64,000 nt of DNA from Agaribacter marinus. Lineage in GTDB: Bacteria; Pseudomonadota; Gammaproteobacteria; Enterobacterales; Alteromonadaceae. Under the pieces are notes generated by a model that did no database searches, had not been told where the DNA came from, and saw only the letters and a program-made list of their open reading frames with translations. This document shows, in pieces, positions 40,233-50,231 of the stretch (position 1 is the stretch's first letter; every line of letters starts with the position of its first letter). The stretch covers positions 1,879,546 through 1,943,545 of the forward strand of contig NZ_BSOT01000005.1 of NCBI RefSeq assembly GCF_030160655.1, read 5' to 3'. Both the position numbers and the translations under genes were made by a program.

Positions 40233-41303
40233 TTACATGCCCTTATTCGTTGCTTTGTTTGTTTGAGTAGCCAAATAATGAGCAAAAGTATTCAACATTT
40301 GTTTGTGCAGGGGGTTAGCCTTTGGCACTGCACAACGCTCATGCTCTTTCACTTGGCTCTTATCAAATTGCATTTGCACAATTTGAACTTGATTGACAAC
40401 TAAATCGGCATGGCATACGTCATAAGTCTCGTCAATCTTAAACACCGTATGTTCACCTTTTATAGCCTTGGTGGTATTCTCTATCCCTTCAAACTTAGTC
40501 ACATTATCTGCTAGAGAATGCGCAGCAAAAATAGACTTCTCGACAGTGTTGTCTTCCAATAACTTACGTATATCTTTTATCACGTCCATTAGCACTAAGC
40601 CTGAATAACTCGCCACGCTAGGATATTTATAAGGATTAGGGCCTATGGCTGCATATTTTCCATCAAGCCAACTTGCCAGGGTTTTCATTCCCCATATTTT
40701 ACTCATGCTTTCGGCACCACTAGTTAACTGCAATGCGCCAGAAAAGAGTATTAAACCGTCAACTTCATTGGGGTTATTTAGGGTGTACCAGGTAGCAAAA
40801 GCCCCCCCGGTTGAAAACCCACCCACAAACACGGGTAAGGATTCATGTTTGGCCATTTCCATAATATCGATAACATGTTTATACCAACGCGCCTTAAGCT
40901 CAGGATCTTGCATATCTTTGTCCGCATCTAGTTTCCCATGCCCTGGGGTTAGCGGCACTATCACGCTATACCCCTTTTCATTGGCGAACTCTGCAATGGA
41001 TCGCATGTAAAAGGGTGAATCACTTAAGCCATGAAAAAGAACCAAAACTCCCTTGGCGCTCGCTACGGGGATGATATAAGGCGCATTTCCTTCATTTTTT
41101 AGTGTCGCCGAGCACACACGAATTTCTGCGTCTGATTTTCGAATATTTGGTGCTGAGCAAGGAGTTAACGAGCTGAGTTCACGTTGGTATATTTGCGTAA
41201 ACGTCGCAATATCTTTATCTGAAATGCCAGTATCGGCCAAAGACACAAGTGAGCAACTTACAATAGCGCAAAGTAGAATGAATTTATGGAAAATTGGCTT
41301 CAT
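40233..41303 (-). CDS. Secreted alpha/beta hydrolase (lysophospholipase-like)
   Basis: A 356-residue hydrolase. An N-terminal signal peptide of about 23 residues (FILLCAIVSCSLVSLA) points to the periplasm or outside. The fold is marked by VLVLFHGLSDSP at 87-97, PLTPGHG and the nucleophile elbow GGFSTGG with S164. The acid and His are probably in the C-terminal third (AAHSLADNVT region). Cysteine pairs suggest disulfides. The substrate cannot be read from the sequence; esterase or monoacylglycerol lipase-like activity is the likeliest. It lies alone on the minus strand. Confidence 0.75.
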   Translation of the reverse strand: MKPIFHKFILLCAIVSCSLVSLADTGISDKDIATFTQIYQRELSSLTPCSAPNIRKSDAEIRVCSATLKNEGNAPYIIPVASAKGVLVLFHGLSDSPFYMRSIAEFANEKGYSVIVPLTPGHGKLDADKDMQDPELKARWYKHVIDIMEMAKHESLPVFVGGFSTGGAFATWYTLNNPNEVDGLILFSGALQLTSGAESMSKIWGMKTLASWLDGKYAAIGPNPYKYPSVASYSGLVLMDVIKDIRKLLEDNTVEKSIFAAHSLADNVTKFEGIENTTKAIKGEHTVFKIDETYDVCHADLVVNQVQIVQMQFDKSQVKEHERCAVPKANPLHKQMLNTFAHYLATQTNKATNKGM

Positions 41304-41376
41304 GGATTACCTTCGTTTTTTTGATTGTTCTTACAAGCTAAATTTACGCTACTGGCAATAATTCTACGTAGAATAA

Positions 41377-41406
41377 AAAAAGAGTGTAATTGTATACACT
41401 CTTTTT
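41377..41406. terminator. Bidirectional terminator between hydrolase and peroxiredoxin genes
   Basis: A 12-bp stem AAAAAGAGTGTA / TACACTCTTTTT with a 6-nt loop. It lies 60 nt after the peroxiredoxin stop on the minus strand and ends that transcript before the hydrolase gene. Confidence 0.88.
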
Positions 41407-41466
41407 ACAGGAAAGATTTGAATAAGGGTAGAAGAACTGTGTCTTTGTGAACTATGCCTTAACTAG

Positions 41467-42216
41467 CTATGCCTTAGCAAACCATGCTTCAAGATCATCG
41501 CTACCACCGATATGTTCACCACCAATAAATACTTGCGGTACAGTTTCACGCCCAGTGACCGCTTTTAACGACGCAAGTGTTGCATCTTTACCAAGTAGTA
41601 GCTCTTCATACTCATATCCGTTTTCTGTCAGCATTGTCTTTGCCTTCGCGCAGAATGGGCAACCTGGTTTTGTAAACAGAGCGACTTCACTAGGCGCTTG
41701 AGCACTAGGATCTAAATAACTCAGCATAGTATCAGCATCTGACACTTCAAACGGGTCACCCGGAACATCTGGCTCAATAAACATTTTTTCAATAGTACCG
41801 TCATTCACAAACATCGAATAACGCCAACTTCTCTCACCAAAACCTAAGTCTTGCTTCCCTACAAGCAAGCCCATCGCCTTGGTAAACTCACCGTTCCCAT
41901 CTGGGATTACCGTAATATTTTCTGCTTCTTGGTCTGCTAACCAAGAGTTCATCACAAAAGTATCGTTTACCGAAACACACAAAATTTCATCTACGCCCAA
42001 CTTTTTAAAAACACCAGCGAGCTGATTAAAGCGTGGTAAGTGAGTAGATGAACACGTTGGTGTGAACGCCCCCGGCAAAGAAAAAACAATGACCTTACGG
42101 CCATCAAAAATTGCCTTAGAATCTATCTTTTTCCAAGACTCTCCATCAATAGCGGGCCAAACGACTTCAGGTACTTTTTGACCTTCTTTATTCTCAAATT
42201 TAGTTTGTTCTGACAT
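41467..42216 (-). CDS. Hybrid peroxiredoxin-glutaredoxin
   Basis: A 249-residue fusion. Residues 1-165 are a Prx5-type peroxiredoxin with the peroxidatic cysteine C55 in PGAFTPTCS. Residues 175-249 are a glutaredoxin with CPFC at 186-189 and the GSH-site motif TVPQVFIGGEHIGGSDDL. This hybrid, known from Haemophilus and Vibrio, reduces peroxides with glutathione without a separate reductant protein. It is downstream of prsR (88 bp) and near oxyR, its usual regulator, but I saw no clear OxyR site upstream. Confidence 0.93.
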   Translation of the reverse strand: MSEQTKFENKEGQKVPEVVWPAIDGESWKKIDSKAIFDGRKVIVFSLPGAFTPTCSSTHLPRFNQLAGVFKKLGVDEILCVSVNDTFVMNSWLADQEAENITVIPDGNGEFTKAMGLLVGKQDLGFGERSWRYSMFVNDGTIEKMFIEPDVPGDPFEVSDADTMLSYLDPSAQAPSEVALFTKPGCPFCAKAKTMLTENGYEYEELLLGKDATLASLKAVTGRETVPQVFIGGEHIGGSDDLEAWFAKA

Positions 42217-42304
42217 AAGCTACCTTAATATCCTATTGTGCATTAGTGTTTAAATATTGATATGTTCTTTGTCTAAAAGCAACGCGAGTTATCACATAAA
42301 TAGC

Positions 42305-43663
42305 TTAGCTCTTAGATTTTAATTCGTCTAACCGATACTTATCAATTAGTGAGTATAATGTAGGGCGAGTCACGCCTAAAAGTTCAGCTGTTTTAGAAAT
42401 ATTTTGTTCAGCTTGCATATATGCTTGTCTAATCGCTTTAGTTTCGGCAATTTCGCGTACTTCGCGTAAATTGAAAACACGCGGCTCATTGTCGTTATCG
42501 TTAACAAATAAGCCTAAATCATCTGCTGTCACTAATGTTCCTTCAGCGAGAACGACTGAAGATTTTAATTTGTTCTGAAGCTCTCGGATGTTACCTTTCC
42601 AAGGATGGGAGCGCATTGCACTAACAGCGTCATCACTAAACCCTTTCACTTTTGCGCCATATTCTTCTTTGTATTGGTTTAGAAACGTTTTCGCTAAAAG
42701 AATAATGTCATCATCTCTATCTCGTAACGGCGGTATAATGATGCTTATTTCACCAACGCGATAAAACAAATCCTCTCTGAATGTTTCCTGTTTTACCATG
42801 TCATGCAAATCACGGTGAGTAGCACAAACGACTCTAACGTCCACCGGGATTTCTTGCCTTCCACCAACGCGTTCAATCACACGCTCTTGCAAGAAACGCA
42901 GCATTTTTGCCTGCAAACCAATGGGCATATCACCAATTTCGTCAAGAAAAAGCGTACCACCCTGAGCCAATTCAATTTTACCAAGTGTTGTTTTATTCGC
43001 GCCAGTAAAAGCGCCTTTTTCATAGCCAAAAAGCTCAGATTCTAATAGGTTTTCAGGAATAGAAGCACAGTTTATCGCCACAAATTTATTATCTTTGCGA
43101 TTACTCGAATCATGAATACTCCGCGCAAAGACTTCTTTACCAGTGCCGCTTTCACCCAACAACAACGCACTAATATCTGTTTGAGCAATCTTTTCAGCTT
43201 TCCGTGCTGCCCCAAGAATTGACTCGCTGTTGCCAATAATTCGCCCCATAGATGCGCTTACTTTTGATAGGGATCTATTTTCTTTTTCTAAGGCGGATAA
43301 GTTGAGAGCCCGTTGAATGATTAGGTTGATAGTATCGGTATCAATCGGTTTTTGGTAATAGTCATACGCACCCAACTCTACTGCGCGAAGTGCATTTTCT
43401 TTATCGTCATTACCTGTAACCACAACCACTTTTGTATTCGGCGCTAACTGTAATATTTCGGTGAGAGCAAGCAAGCCCTCAGACGCATTTGTCGGATCAG
43501 GCGGCAACCCTAAATCAAGGGTAACAACGCTTGGTTCAAAGCGACGCAACTGCGCAATCGCCGCGTTGCGGTCACCAGCGAAAACAACTTCGACGCCTTT
43601 TAAAGCCCACTTAAGTTGCTTCTGAATACCTAAATCGTCATCAACGACTAAAATCTTTTCCAT
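42305..43663 (-). CDS. prsR: Sigma-54-dependent response regulator PrsR
   Basis: A 452-residue NtrC-type activator of the PEP-CTERM/exosortase regulator PrsR type. The receiver domain has D8-D10 and the phospho-acceptor D50 (TLDLGLPP). The AAA+ domain shows Walker A GESGTGKE and the sigma-54 contact GAFTGA. The C-terminal Fis helix-turn-helix is ISKTAELLGVTRPTLYSLID. It should activate sigma-54 promoters in response to PrsK. It is 88 bp after prsK. The target genes (usually exopolysaccharide or exosortase clusters) are not in the window. Confidence 0.88.
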   Translation of the reverse strand: MEKILVVDDDLGIQKQLKWALKGVEVVFAGDRNAAIAQLRRFEPSVVTLDLGLPPDPTNASEGLLALTEILQLAPNTKVVVVTGNDDKENALRAVELGAYDYYQKPIDTDTINLIIQRALNLSALEKENRSLSKVSASMGRIIGNSESILGAARKAEKIAQTDISALLLGESGTGKEVFARSIHDSSNRKDNKFVAINCASIPENLLESELFGYEKGAFTGANKTTLGKIELAQGGTLFLDEIGDMPIGLQAKMLRFLQERVIERVGGRQEIPVDVRVVCATHRDLHDMVKQETFREDLFYRVGEISIIIPPLRDRDDDIILLAKTFLNQYKEEYGAKVKGFSDDAVSAMRSHPWKGNIRELQNKLKSSVVLAEGTLVTADDLGLFVNDNDNEPRVFNLREVREIAETKAIRQAYMQAEQNISKTAELLGVTRPTLYSLIDKYRLDELKSKS

Positions 43664-43751
43664 ACTGTGCGAGCCTTTTTAATTTCCGTAAGTGTTATTT
43701 ACGTGCGTTTAATATCAGCGTTTAAATATCGATTTTTTAGAACGTGTTAAT

Positions 43752-45773
43752 CTAGTTTTTTGGCAGCGTAATTGAGAATGTTGACCCGTCACCTAAGGTA
43801 CTATTTACCGTAAGTGAACCACCACATTCTTCAATATAGTTTTTTGCATCATAAGCGCCAATCCCCATACCAGCATTTCCTTTTGTAGTATCAAATGGCT
43901 TAAAAAGTCTGCTTTTTATAAACTCATCGCTCATCCCTTCACCATTATCGGCTATAGAAATATTTACTTCAGTAGAACTCTGCGAAATGTTAATAATAAC
44001 AAAGCCTTGCTCTGAGGTCGCTTGTTGCGCGTTATTGATCAGATGATACAATACGTTGGCTATCTTATCTGGATCTACATGCAATGTAACCGCTTTATCT
44101 CCTTCTAGGCTTGGAATAGGCGTAAGTCCTAAGCACTTCTTTTCAACCAATTGCTGCGTTGCCTCAAAAATATTTATTTGCTGAATGGCTTTGTTGTCTT
44201 CCGATGTTTTCTGCATCAGTTGTTTGAGCATTTTATCCATACGCTCTTGGGTATACTCAAGCGTCTCAAAAGTATCATCAATGAATTCAGGATTATCTTT
44301 ATGCTCTTTGGCATTAGAAAGTATTAGGTTTATTTGCGCTAACACATTTTTCAGATCGTGAACCACAAATGCCGACATGCGATTAAACGCTGCAAACTGG
44401 GCATTTTCGGTCAATGTAACACTGTTTTCAGCATTAATGATAAATGAGCCAATTTGATCAGAAAGTGCCGTCAAATAATCTCGAAGCTCCCAATTGAGAG
44501 TGCGTTTGTTGGTTTGGTTTGCACCCAACGCGACAAAACCCCAGTGCTCATCATGAATGGCGATAGGCAAGAGGAGATGAAAAGAACAATGCTTCATGAA
44601 AGAAGACTTTTCTTCGAGAATATCGTAGACCTCAGGTTTTATCGACAGCTCGTCAGTGTCAATTACCCAAGATTTAGTATTGAAAAAACTTGAAAGTGCA
44701 TTCAACTGCGCTTCAGATAAAGATGCAACATCAAAATCGCCCGTTTCACCGACGCGTTGGTAACTGCCATGACTTTTTTTATATAGTACACCATAATCAT
44801 AGCCAATCCCCTCTATCCATCCTTTAATTGCCGCTTGATAGGCTTGCTGCAATTCCATAGACGATTGTGACAGGGTATTGGTTAACTTTACCCATTCCGC
44901 TCGATAATCATATTGGTTTGCGTAAAAATGTTTGGTTATAAAGACTTTAATCGTTGCGCGTATCTGGTGAGACATGAATAGCGCAATTAGCATGGCAAAT
45001 GACACAACCACCAGTGCCATTTGAATAGTAAAGCTCCAGTTACCGCCAATAAACTTCACGAGGTATCCAAGTAAGGCCATTACCATTAAATAGATGCCGG
45101 CCAGCAAAAGCAGTGTGCTATGCATGACTATTTCTCGGCTAACGAATATGTCGATACCCCAGTGTTTAACCCGTCGAATAGCGACAACAAGCAGCGGCAT
45201 CAACCCGACAAAGATGTACCCCCGCGCGGCAAAAAACTCCCAACTAAGGGTATTAAGCATCAATGCATTCGCATAGATAACGAAATCCATTACGCCAATA
45301 ATGCCTAAAAAGATAACTAAAGGTTTAAATGCCCAACGTTGCTTGCCTGATTGTCGAAACACTAGCTCAGTCATCACTAATGCTTGAATGGCCAATAAAG
45401 TATGTAAAGCAAATTGCCATATGCCCGGCAGCAAAGAAAATGCAGCACAAACAATGGTTATAACTGGCAATATGATTGAAAATAAAGTCGTGGGTTGTGT
45501 AAAGAACGCCATGCTGTTACTGAACTTATTGCGTAGACATGCGGCAATAAAAAGTATCCAAGCCCCTTGACGAATCCCGTCATAAAGTAAAATGTTTTCT
45601 CGCCCTAAATCTGGTCGTAAATAGCTAATATGGCCGAGAGACCACAACACAATAGTTACTGTCGCAAACAACAGAAGATGCCGAGCATACCCCGCGTTTT
45701 TTACCGTTAAAAGTAACAATACGAGCAAGGTATAACTCGCTGTAGTTAATCCATAACCTAGGTCAAAAACCAA
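43752..45773 (-). CDS. prsK: PEP-CTERM system histidine kinase PrsK
   Basis: A 673-residue membrane kinase. About eight N-terminal membrane segments (to residue 265) form the typical PrsK sensor, starting DLGYGLTTASYTLLVLLLL. A GAF-like region follows at about 290-445. The phospho-acceptor block FVVHDLKNVLAQINLILSN is the atypical form of this family. The ATPase domain has LINNAQQA (N box), IADNGEGM (G1) and GMGIGAYDAKNYIEECGG (G2). It lies between a FabH-like synthase (6 nt upstream) and prsR, so all three are probably one transcript. Confidence 0.9.
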   Translation of the reverse strand: MVFDLGYGLTTASYTLLVLLLLTVKNAGYARHLLLFATVTIVLWSLGHISYLRPDLGRENILLYDGIRQGAWILFIAACLRNKFSNSMAFFTQPTTLFSIILPVITIVCAAFSLLPGIWQFALHTLLAIQALVMTELVFRQSGKQRWAFKPLVIFLGIIGVMDFVIYANALMLNTLSWEFFAARGYIFVGLMPLLVVAIRRVKHWGIDIFVSREIVMHSTLLLLAGIYLMVMALLGYLVKFIGGNWSFTIQMALVVVSFAMLIALFMSHQIRATIKVFITKHFYANQYDYRAEWVKLTNTLSQSSMELQQAYQAAIKGWIEGIGYDYGVLYKKSHGSYQRVGETGDFDVASLSEAQLNALSSFFNTKSWVIDTDELSIKPEVYDILEEKSSFMKHCSFHLLLPIAIHDEHWGFVALGANQTNKRTLNWELRDYLTALSDQIGSFIINAENSVTLTENAQFAAFNRMSAFVVHDLKNVLAQINLILSNAKEHKDNPEFIDDTFETLEYTQERMDKMLKQLMQKTSEDNKAIQQINIFEATQQLVEKKCLGLTPIPSLEGDKAVTLHVDPDKIANVLYHLINNAQQATSEQGFVIINISQSSTEVNISIADNGEGMSDEFIKSRLFKPFDTTKGNAGMGIGAYDAKNYIEECGGSLTVNSTLGDGSTFSITLPKN

Positions 45774-45779
45774 TCTATA

Positions 45780-46931
45780 TTACCTTTTTTGTACTAACAA
45801 ACTACCAATTGAATACCCAGCGCCGAATGAACACAGGATGCCGTAGTCACCAGTATTCATGTCCTGGTGGTGTAAGTTAAATGCAATAACTGAACCTGCT
45901 GACGCCGTATTTGCATACTCGTCTAAAACAATAGGGGCTTCATCTTTATTAGCGTCTCGACCAAGTAAGCGCTTACTGATCAATACATTCATATTGATGT
46001 TCGCCTGATGTAGCCACCAACGTCTCAAGTCATTCGGCACTAAATCATGCGCAGTAAGGTGCTCAGTAATATGTTCCGCCGCCATTGGGCATACTTCTTT
46101 GAATACTTTTCGCCCTTCTTGATGAAAAAGTTTATCCGCAGCGTAAGGGTCTTCATCGGTGGCATGGGTCATATACCCAAAATTCGACCGAATGTTGTTT
46201 GAGTATTTGGTCACCGCTTTGGTGGATAAAACGTCGAAGGCATGCTCACTGTTTACAGTATTTGCAGACTCAAATACTGTAGCAGTTGCTACATCACCGA
46301 AAATAAAGTGGCTGTCGCGGTCTTTATAGTTTACTTGCGGTGAAACCAACTCTGGATTAATAACAAGTACAGTATTTGCCGTACCGGCAGCAATCATTTC
46401 GTAAGCTCTATGCATACCAAACGTGGCGGCTGAACATGCAACTAACATGTCAAACGCAAACCCATTAATACCTAATGCCGCTTGCACCTCAATCGCGATT
46501 GCTGGGTATGACCGCTGCGTATAAGCGCATGACACAATAACTACATCAACATCTGACGCTGATTTATTTGCGGACGCTAACGCTTTTGTCGCCGCGTTAA
46601 CTGCAATTTCGGCTTGATGCGACAGTTCATTGTCACCACGAGTAGGAATATTCGGGCGCATTCGATTTACGTCCAAGATACCCTCTTTACAATACACATA
46701 CCGCTGTTTAATACCTGAGGCCTTTTGTACAAAATCCGCCGAAGAATGAGGCTTTGCACTAATATTCCCGTCGTCTATATCGGCTTTATGGTGCTCGTTA
46801 TACCAATCAGCATAGTTGTTGTATGCGTTTACGAGTTCTTCGTTAGATATTTTATATTCAGGCGTCCAAAGGCCCGAACCACTAAGCACGACCTGCCTTG
46901 AGACAGCTTGTTTAAGAACTACTTCAGACAT
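45780..46931 (-). CDS. FabH-like beta-ketoacyl-ACP synthase III
   Basis: A 383-residue thiolase-fold enzyme with the FabH triad C166 (VACSAATFG), H308 (LHQANINM) and N341 (YANTASAGS). It differs from housekeeping FabH by an N-terminal insertion (YNNYADWYNEHHKADIDDG) and resembles the FabH2/PA3286-type group. That group condenses longer acyl-CoA or other unusual primers. Gene order with prsK and prsR (6-nt gap) suggests joint expression. Whether it supplies a lipid or a signal for that system is unknown. Confidence 0.8.
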   Translation of the reverse strand: MSEVVLKQAVSRQVVLSGSGLWTPEYKISNEELVNAYNNYADWYNEHHKADIDDGNISAKPHSSADFVQKASGIKQRYVYCKEGILDVNRMRPNIPTRGDNELSHQAEIAVNAATKALASANKSASDVDVVIVSCAYTQRSYPAIAIEVQAALGINGFAFDMLVACSAATFGMHRAYEMIAAGTANTVLVINPELVSPQVNYKDRDSHFIFGDVATATVFESANTVNSEHAFDVLSTKAVTKYSNNIRSNFGYMTHATDEDPYAADKLFHQEGRKVFKEVCPMAAEHITEHLTAHDLVPNDLRRWWLHQANINMNVLISKRLLGRDANKDEAPIVLDEYANTASAGSVIAFNLHHQDMNTGDYGILCSFGAGYSIGSLLVQKR

Positions 46932-47075
46932 ACTATTTCTTCTATTATTTTAGCCATATATTCATTTAAGCCCCGCAAATTTAAGTATCTTCACGTGCTT
47001 AGAGCCTTTTTACGTGTTGTGTTTGGTATATATGTTTAATGGTAGTATGCGCGTAAACTTACATCAATACCGTGA

Positions 47076-47987
47076 TTAAAGTATGTGCTCACTATTGGGC
47101 ATTAAAGGCGCAAGCAGTTTTGCAAGGTGCCTAAACAATTGCACTCTTGTAGTCCCATTTCGCCATGCTAGGCCGATTTCCCTAAAGGCGTCTTGTTCTG
47201 CGGGTAATGAAACTACGTCGGTTCCTTCTAGGATACCCTTTTTAAGGGCCATTGCGGGCATAAAGCTATAGCCCATTTTACTATTTACCAATGAAACTAA
47301 GGTATGCAAACTGCTCGCCGTTAACGAACTCACTTGGGATTTATGCGCTAAACCACACGCAGACACCGCATGTTCTGTTAAACAGTGTTCTTTTTGTAAT
47401 AAAAATATACTGTCATTGGGTAAGTCGTCGATATCAACTGACGTGCCAAGATCGCCAGTATTCGTGGTATGCGCGACTAAATGAAAAGGGTCAGTACCTA
47501 GCAAGAGTTGCTTGCATCCGGGGGTATTCATCGGTAATGCTAACACCAGCAAATCAAGCTTGCCATCCATTAGCTGTTCCAGCAGATTGTCTGTTGTATC
47601 TTCGACTAGTTGTAAGCTAAGCTTTGGCAAATCTTCATGAATAGTGTTAATCAGTTGCTCAAAAATAAAGGGGGCAATTGTCGGTATTACACCAAGTTTT
47701 AACACGCCAGATGTCCAGTCACCGGCAGAGTCTGCAAAATCAACCCAATCTTGCGTATGCGCCAACAAGTCTTTTGAACGCTCAACCATTGCCTCACCAA
47801 ATTCAGTGAAGACGAACGTTTTATGTTCGCGCTCTAATAGTTGATGTCCTAATACTTCTTCCAAATTCTGAATAGCAGTGCTTAATGTGGACTGACTGAC
47901 ATTGCATTTTTGAGCGGCGCGCAAAAAGTGCTGCTCTTTATGCAGCACAACCAAGTAATACAAATGTTTTAAATTAGGAAATCTCAA
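47076..47987 (-). CDS. oxyR: Peroxide sensor OxyR (LysR family)
   Basis: A 303-residue LysR regulator. The helix-turn-helix is at about 18-37 (HFLRAAQKCNVSQSTLSTAI). The redox pair is C202 and C211 in EHCLTEHAVSAC, the same 9-residue spacing as C199/C208 of E. coli OxyR. This makes OxyR much likelier than a general LysR protein. It would activate peroxide defence genes such as the peroxiredoxin hybrid at 41467. It lies alone between the FabH-like gene and pit. Confidence 0.9.
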   Translation of the reverse strand: MRFPNLKHLYYLVVLHKEQHFLRAAQKCNVSQSTLSTAIQNLEEVLGHQLLEREHKTFVFTEFGEAMVERSKDLLAHTQDWVDFADSAGDWTSGVLKLGVIPTIAPFIFEQLINTIHEDLPKLSLQLVEDTTDNLLEQLMDGKLDLLVLALPMNTPGCKQLLLGTDPFHLVAHTTNTGDLGTSVDIDDLPNDSIFLLQKEHCLTEHAVSACGLAHKSQVSSLTASSLHTLVSLVNSKMGYSFMPAMALKKGILEGTDVVSLPAEQDAFREIGLAWRNGTTRVQLFRHLAKLLAPLMPNSEHIL

Positions 47988-48049
47988 TGACCTAACACTA
48001 TGTTATTGTTTTAATTAACTTATAACACACTTGTCAGTATCGGGACAAC

Positions 48050-49342
48050 CTAAGCACCAAAAGAGAACTTTAATACGAAGAATATAATAATCGAAAGCAA
48101 GGCGCCTGCAGGTAAAGTGACTACCCAAGACGTTACAATAGTACGAATTGTTCTGCCGTCTACCGCTGAAATCCCTTGTGCAATACCAACACCTAGCACT
48201 GCTCCCACTAAGGTTTGTGTTGTAGAGATAGGCAAGCCTGTCCCTGAAGCAACCAACACAGTCGTTGCTGCGGCAAGCTCAGCAGCAAAGCCTCTAGAGG
48301 GCGTTAAATGCGTAATTTTGTGGCCAATCGTTTTCATGACGCGGTGACCAAAAAAGGCTAAGCCCATCACAATACCGATACCGCCAAGAGGCAATATCCA
48401 CCACGCTAGCGGCGAATTGTCGAGTATTTGGCCGTTGTTGCTCACAACGCTAACAACAGCAGCAAGTGGGCCAATTGCATTAGCAACATCGTTTGAACCA
48501 TGCGCAAAAGCCATACAACAAGCAGTTAACACCATAAGTACCGCGAATACCTTTTCAACGCGCACTTGTTGTTGCTCGGGCGTCATAGCATCTATTCCAG
48601 TGTTCGACGGTAGTTTTCCTCGATTTAATCTTCGAATAACCACTGAACCAATTATGGCGACAATGACACCAATGACACATGCCAATAAGTATCCTTGAGC
48701 GGCCGGCAGATCTAAACCAACATGCTTCAAGCCCTTTTTTATCGTCACTAACGACATAATAAAGCCAGCCAAGCCCATATAAATCGGTACATATTTATTG
48801 GCGTAAGCCAATGGATGGTCTCGGTCAAAGATAAGTTTTTTCGCGCTGGTGAATATTAGAATGGCAATAATACCGGAGATTGCAGGGGTCACTACCCAGC
48901 TACCAACAATACCTCCCACTTTATTCCAAGAAACAGCATCAGCACTGACGCCTACAGCGGTAAAGCCCACAATTGCACCGATAATCGAATGCGTCGTCGA
49001 CACAGGCCAACCGTAATATGATGCAATGACCAGCCACGTACCAGCAGCAAGCAATGAAGATATCATGCCAATGACAAGCAGCTCAGGCACCTCTTGAAAA
49101 TAGGCGCTGTCGATAATGCCTTTGCGGATTGTGGATGTCACTTCGCCACCGGCTAAATATGCACCGGCAAATTCAAATACCATTGCAATTAGAATGGCCT
49201 GCTTGAGTGTGATGGCTTTTGCGCCAACCGAGGTACCCATTGCATTGGCAACGTCGTTAGCCCCAATACCCCACGCCATAATGAAGCCAAATACAGCAGC
49301 AAGAGTAACAAGAATCAAGCTATAGCTTGTTAAAATATCCAT
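48050..49342 (-). CDS. pit: Low-affinity inorganic phosphate transporter, PiT family
   Basis: A 430-residue permease with the duplicated PiT signature: GIGANDVANAMGTSVGAK near residue 26 and AHGSNDVANAIGPLAAV in the second half. About ten membrane segments. PiT carriers bring in metal-phosphate with protons or sodium. It is 170 bp downstream of phoU on the same strand, after the pstCAB genes, so low- and high-affinity uptake genes are grouped. No terminator of the usual form separates it from phoU. Confidence 0.95.
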   Translation of the reverse strand: MDILTSYSLILVTLAAVFGFIMAWGIGANDVANAMGTSVGAKAITLKQAILIAMVFEFAGAYLAGGEVTSTIRKGIIDSAYFQEVPELLVIGMISSLLAAGTWLVIASYYGWPVSTTHSIIGAIVGFTAVGVSADAVSWNKVGGIVGSWVVTPAISGIIAILIFTSAKKLIFDRDHPLAYANKYVPIYMGLAGFIMSLVTIKKGLKHVGLDLPAAQGYLLACVIGVIVAIIGSVVIRRLNRGKLPSNTGIDAMTPEQQQVRVEKVFAVLMVLTACCMAFAHGSNDVANAIGPLAAVVSVVSNNGQILDNSPLAWWILPLGGIGIVMGLAFFGHRVMKTIGHKITHLTPSRGFAAELAAATTVLVASGTGLPISTTQTLVGAVLGVGIAQGISAVDGRTIRTIVTSWVVTLPAGALLSIIIFFVLKFSFGA

Positions 49343-49512
49343 TAAAAATCAGGGCCTTTTTTTGCATCCTAATGCACCAAGAATAAGCATAATTTGCATC
49401 TTAGAGGAGTGCGTAAAAATTTGAAGCGAAATATAAACCTTTAGTGGATTGATATCAACATGCAGAAAACACTTTATCGTGTGTTTCTCCGACAATCAAA
49501 ACCGTTTATTTC

Positions 49513-50226
49513 TTATTTCAACAATTTCTTGACCGTTTTCTTCATTGAAGAGCTTTTCAAATTTCGCCCATAAGTCAAATAAATTACGTATTCGCAAATA
49601 TTTTTACACCTATCCCCCACTCGTTCAAATGCTCTTACTGCCCAAAGAACATCTAACCAATTATTTATGTCTTCTGGGTTAGATTGTATTTCCGACGCCG
49701 TTTGTTCAAGTACTTTTTTGTACACCCTATCGATATCATTGTCTAGTTGATGCGCCAATATCGCTGCTTTATCGTCCTGACGGGCAAATGCGTCCAAGGT
49801 TGCTCTCATCATACTGACAATCCGATTGCCAATATCTAATATACCTGACGTCACCAAGTCAGAATTTGGCATCTGTCCTGAGGACACAAGTCGAGCAACA
49901 CGTGCAATTTCATCACCAATACGCTCTAAATCTGTTGCCGTTTTCGCCACCGTCATTACCAGCCGTAGATCACCCGCTGTTGGATTGCGTTTGGCAATAA
50001 TACGCATACATTCTTGCTCTACCTGAGATTCCATTGCGTCAACTTTACTATCATTCAAACTCACGCGTTCAGCAAGGTTAGGGATTTTTTCTTGCATCGC
50101 AACAAGGGTGTTGACTAATTGTTGCTCAATTAGCCCTCCCATAGTTAAAACAGAATGTTTTAACGCCTCTAACTCTTGATTGTACCTAGCGGAGATATGT
50201 GTATTGAGTTGTAGCTGTCTACGCAT
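49513..50226 (-). CDS. phoU: Phosphate signalling regulator PhoU
   Basis: A 237-residue all-helical protein made of two three-helix PhoU repeats. Metal-binding signature regions are TVAKTATDLERIGDEIARVA and DVLWAVRAFERVGDRCKNICEY. PhoU restrains PhoR and Pst activity when phosphate is plentiful. It starts 5 nt after pstB. Confidence 0.95.
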   Translation of the reverse strand: MRRQLQLNTHISARYNQELEALKHSVLTMGGLIEQQLVNTLVAMQEKIPNLAERVSLNDSKVDAMESQVEQECMRIIAKRNPTAGDLRLVMTVAKTATDLERIGDEIARVARLVSSGQMPNSDLVTSGILDIGNRIVSMMRATLDAFARQDDKAAILAHQLDNDIDRVYKKVLEQTASEIQSNPEDINNWLDVLWAVRAFERVGDRCKNICEYVIYLTYGRNLKSSSMKKTVKKLLK

Positions 50227-50231
50227 AATAG

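Noticed and set aside
40321-40340. TGGCAC as a sigma-54 -24 element
   Set aside because: It lies inside the hydrolase gene, and the -12 GC is not at the required spacing.
49343-49512. AAACAC/GTGTTT inverted repeat after phoU as a terminator
   Set aside because: The stem is short and imperfect and lacks a T-run, so read-through into pit remains the default.
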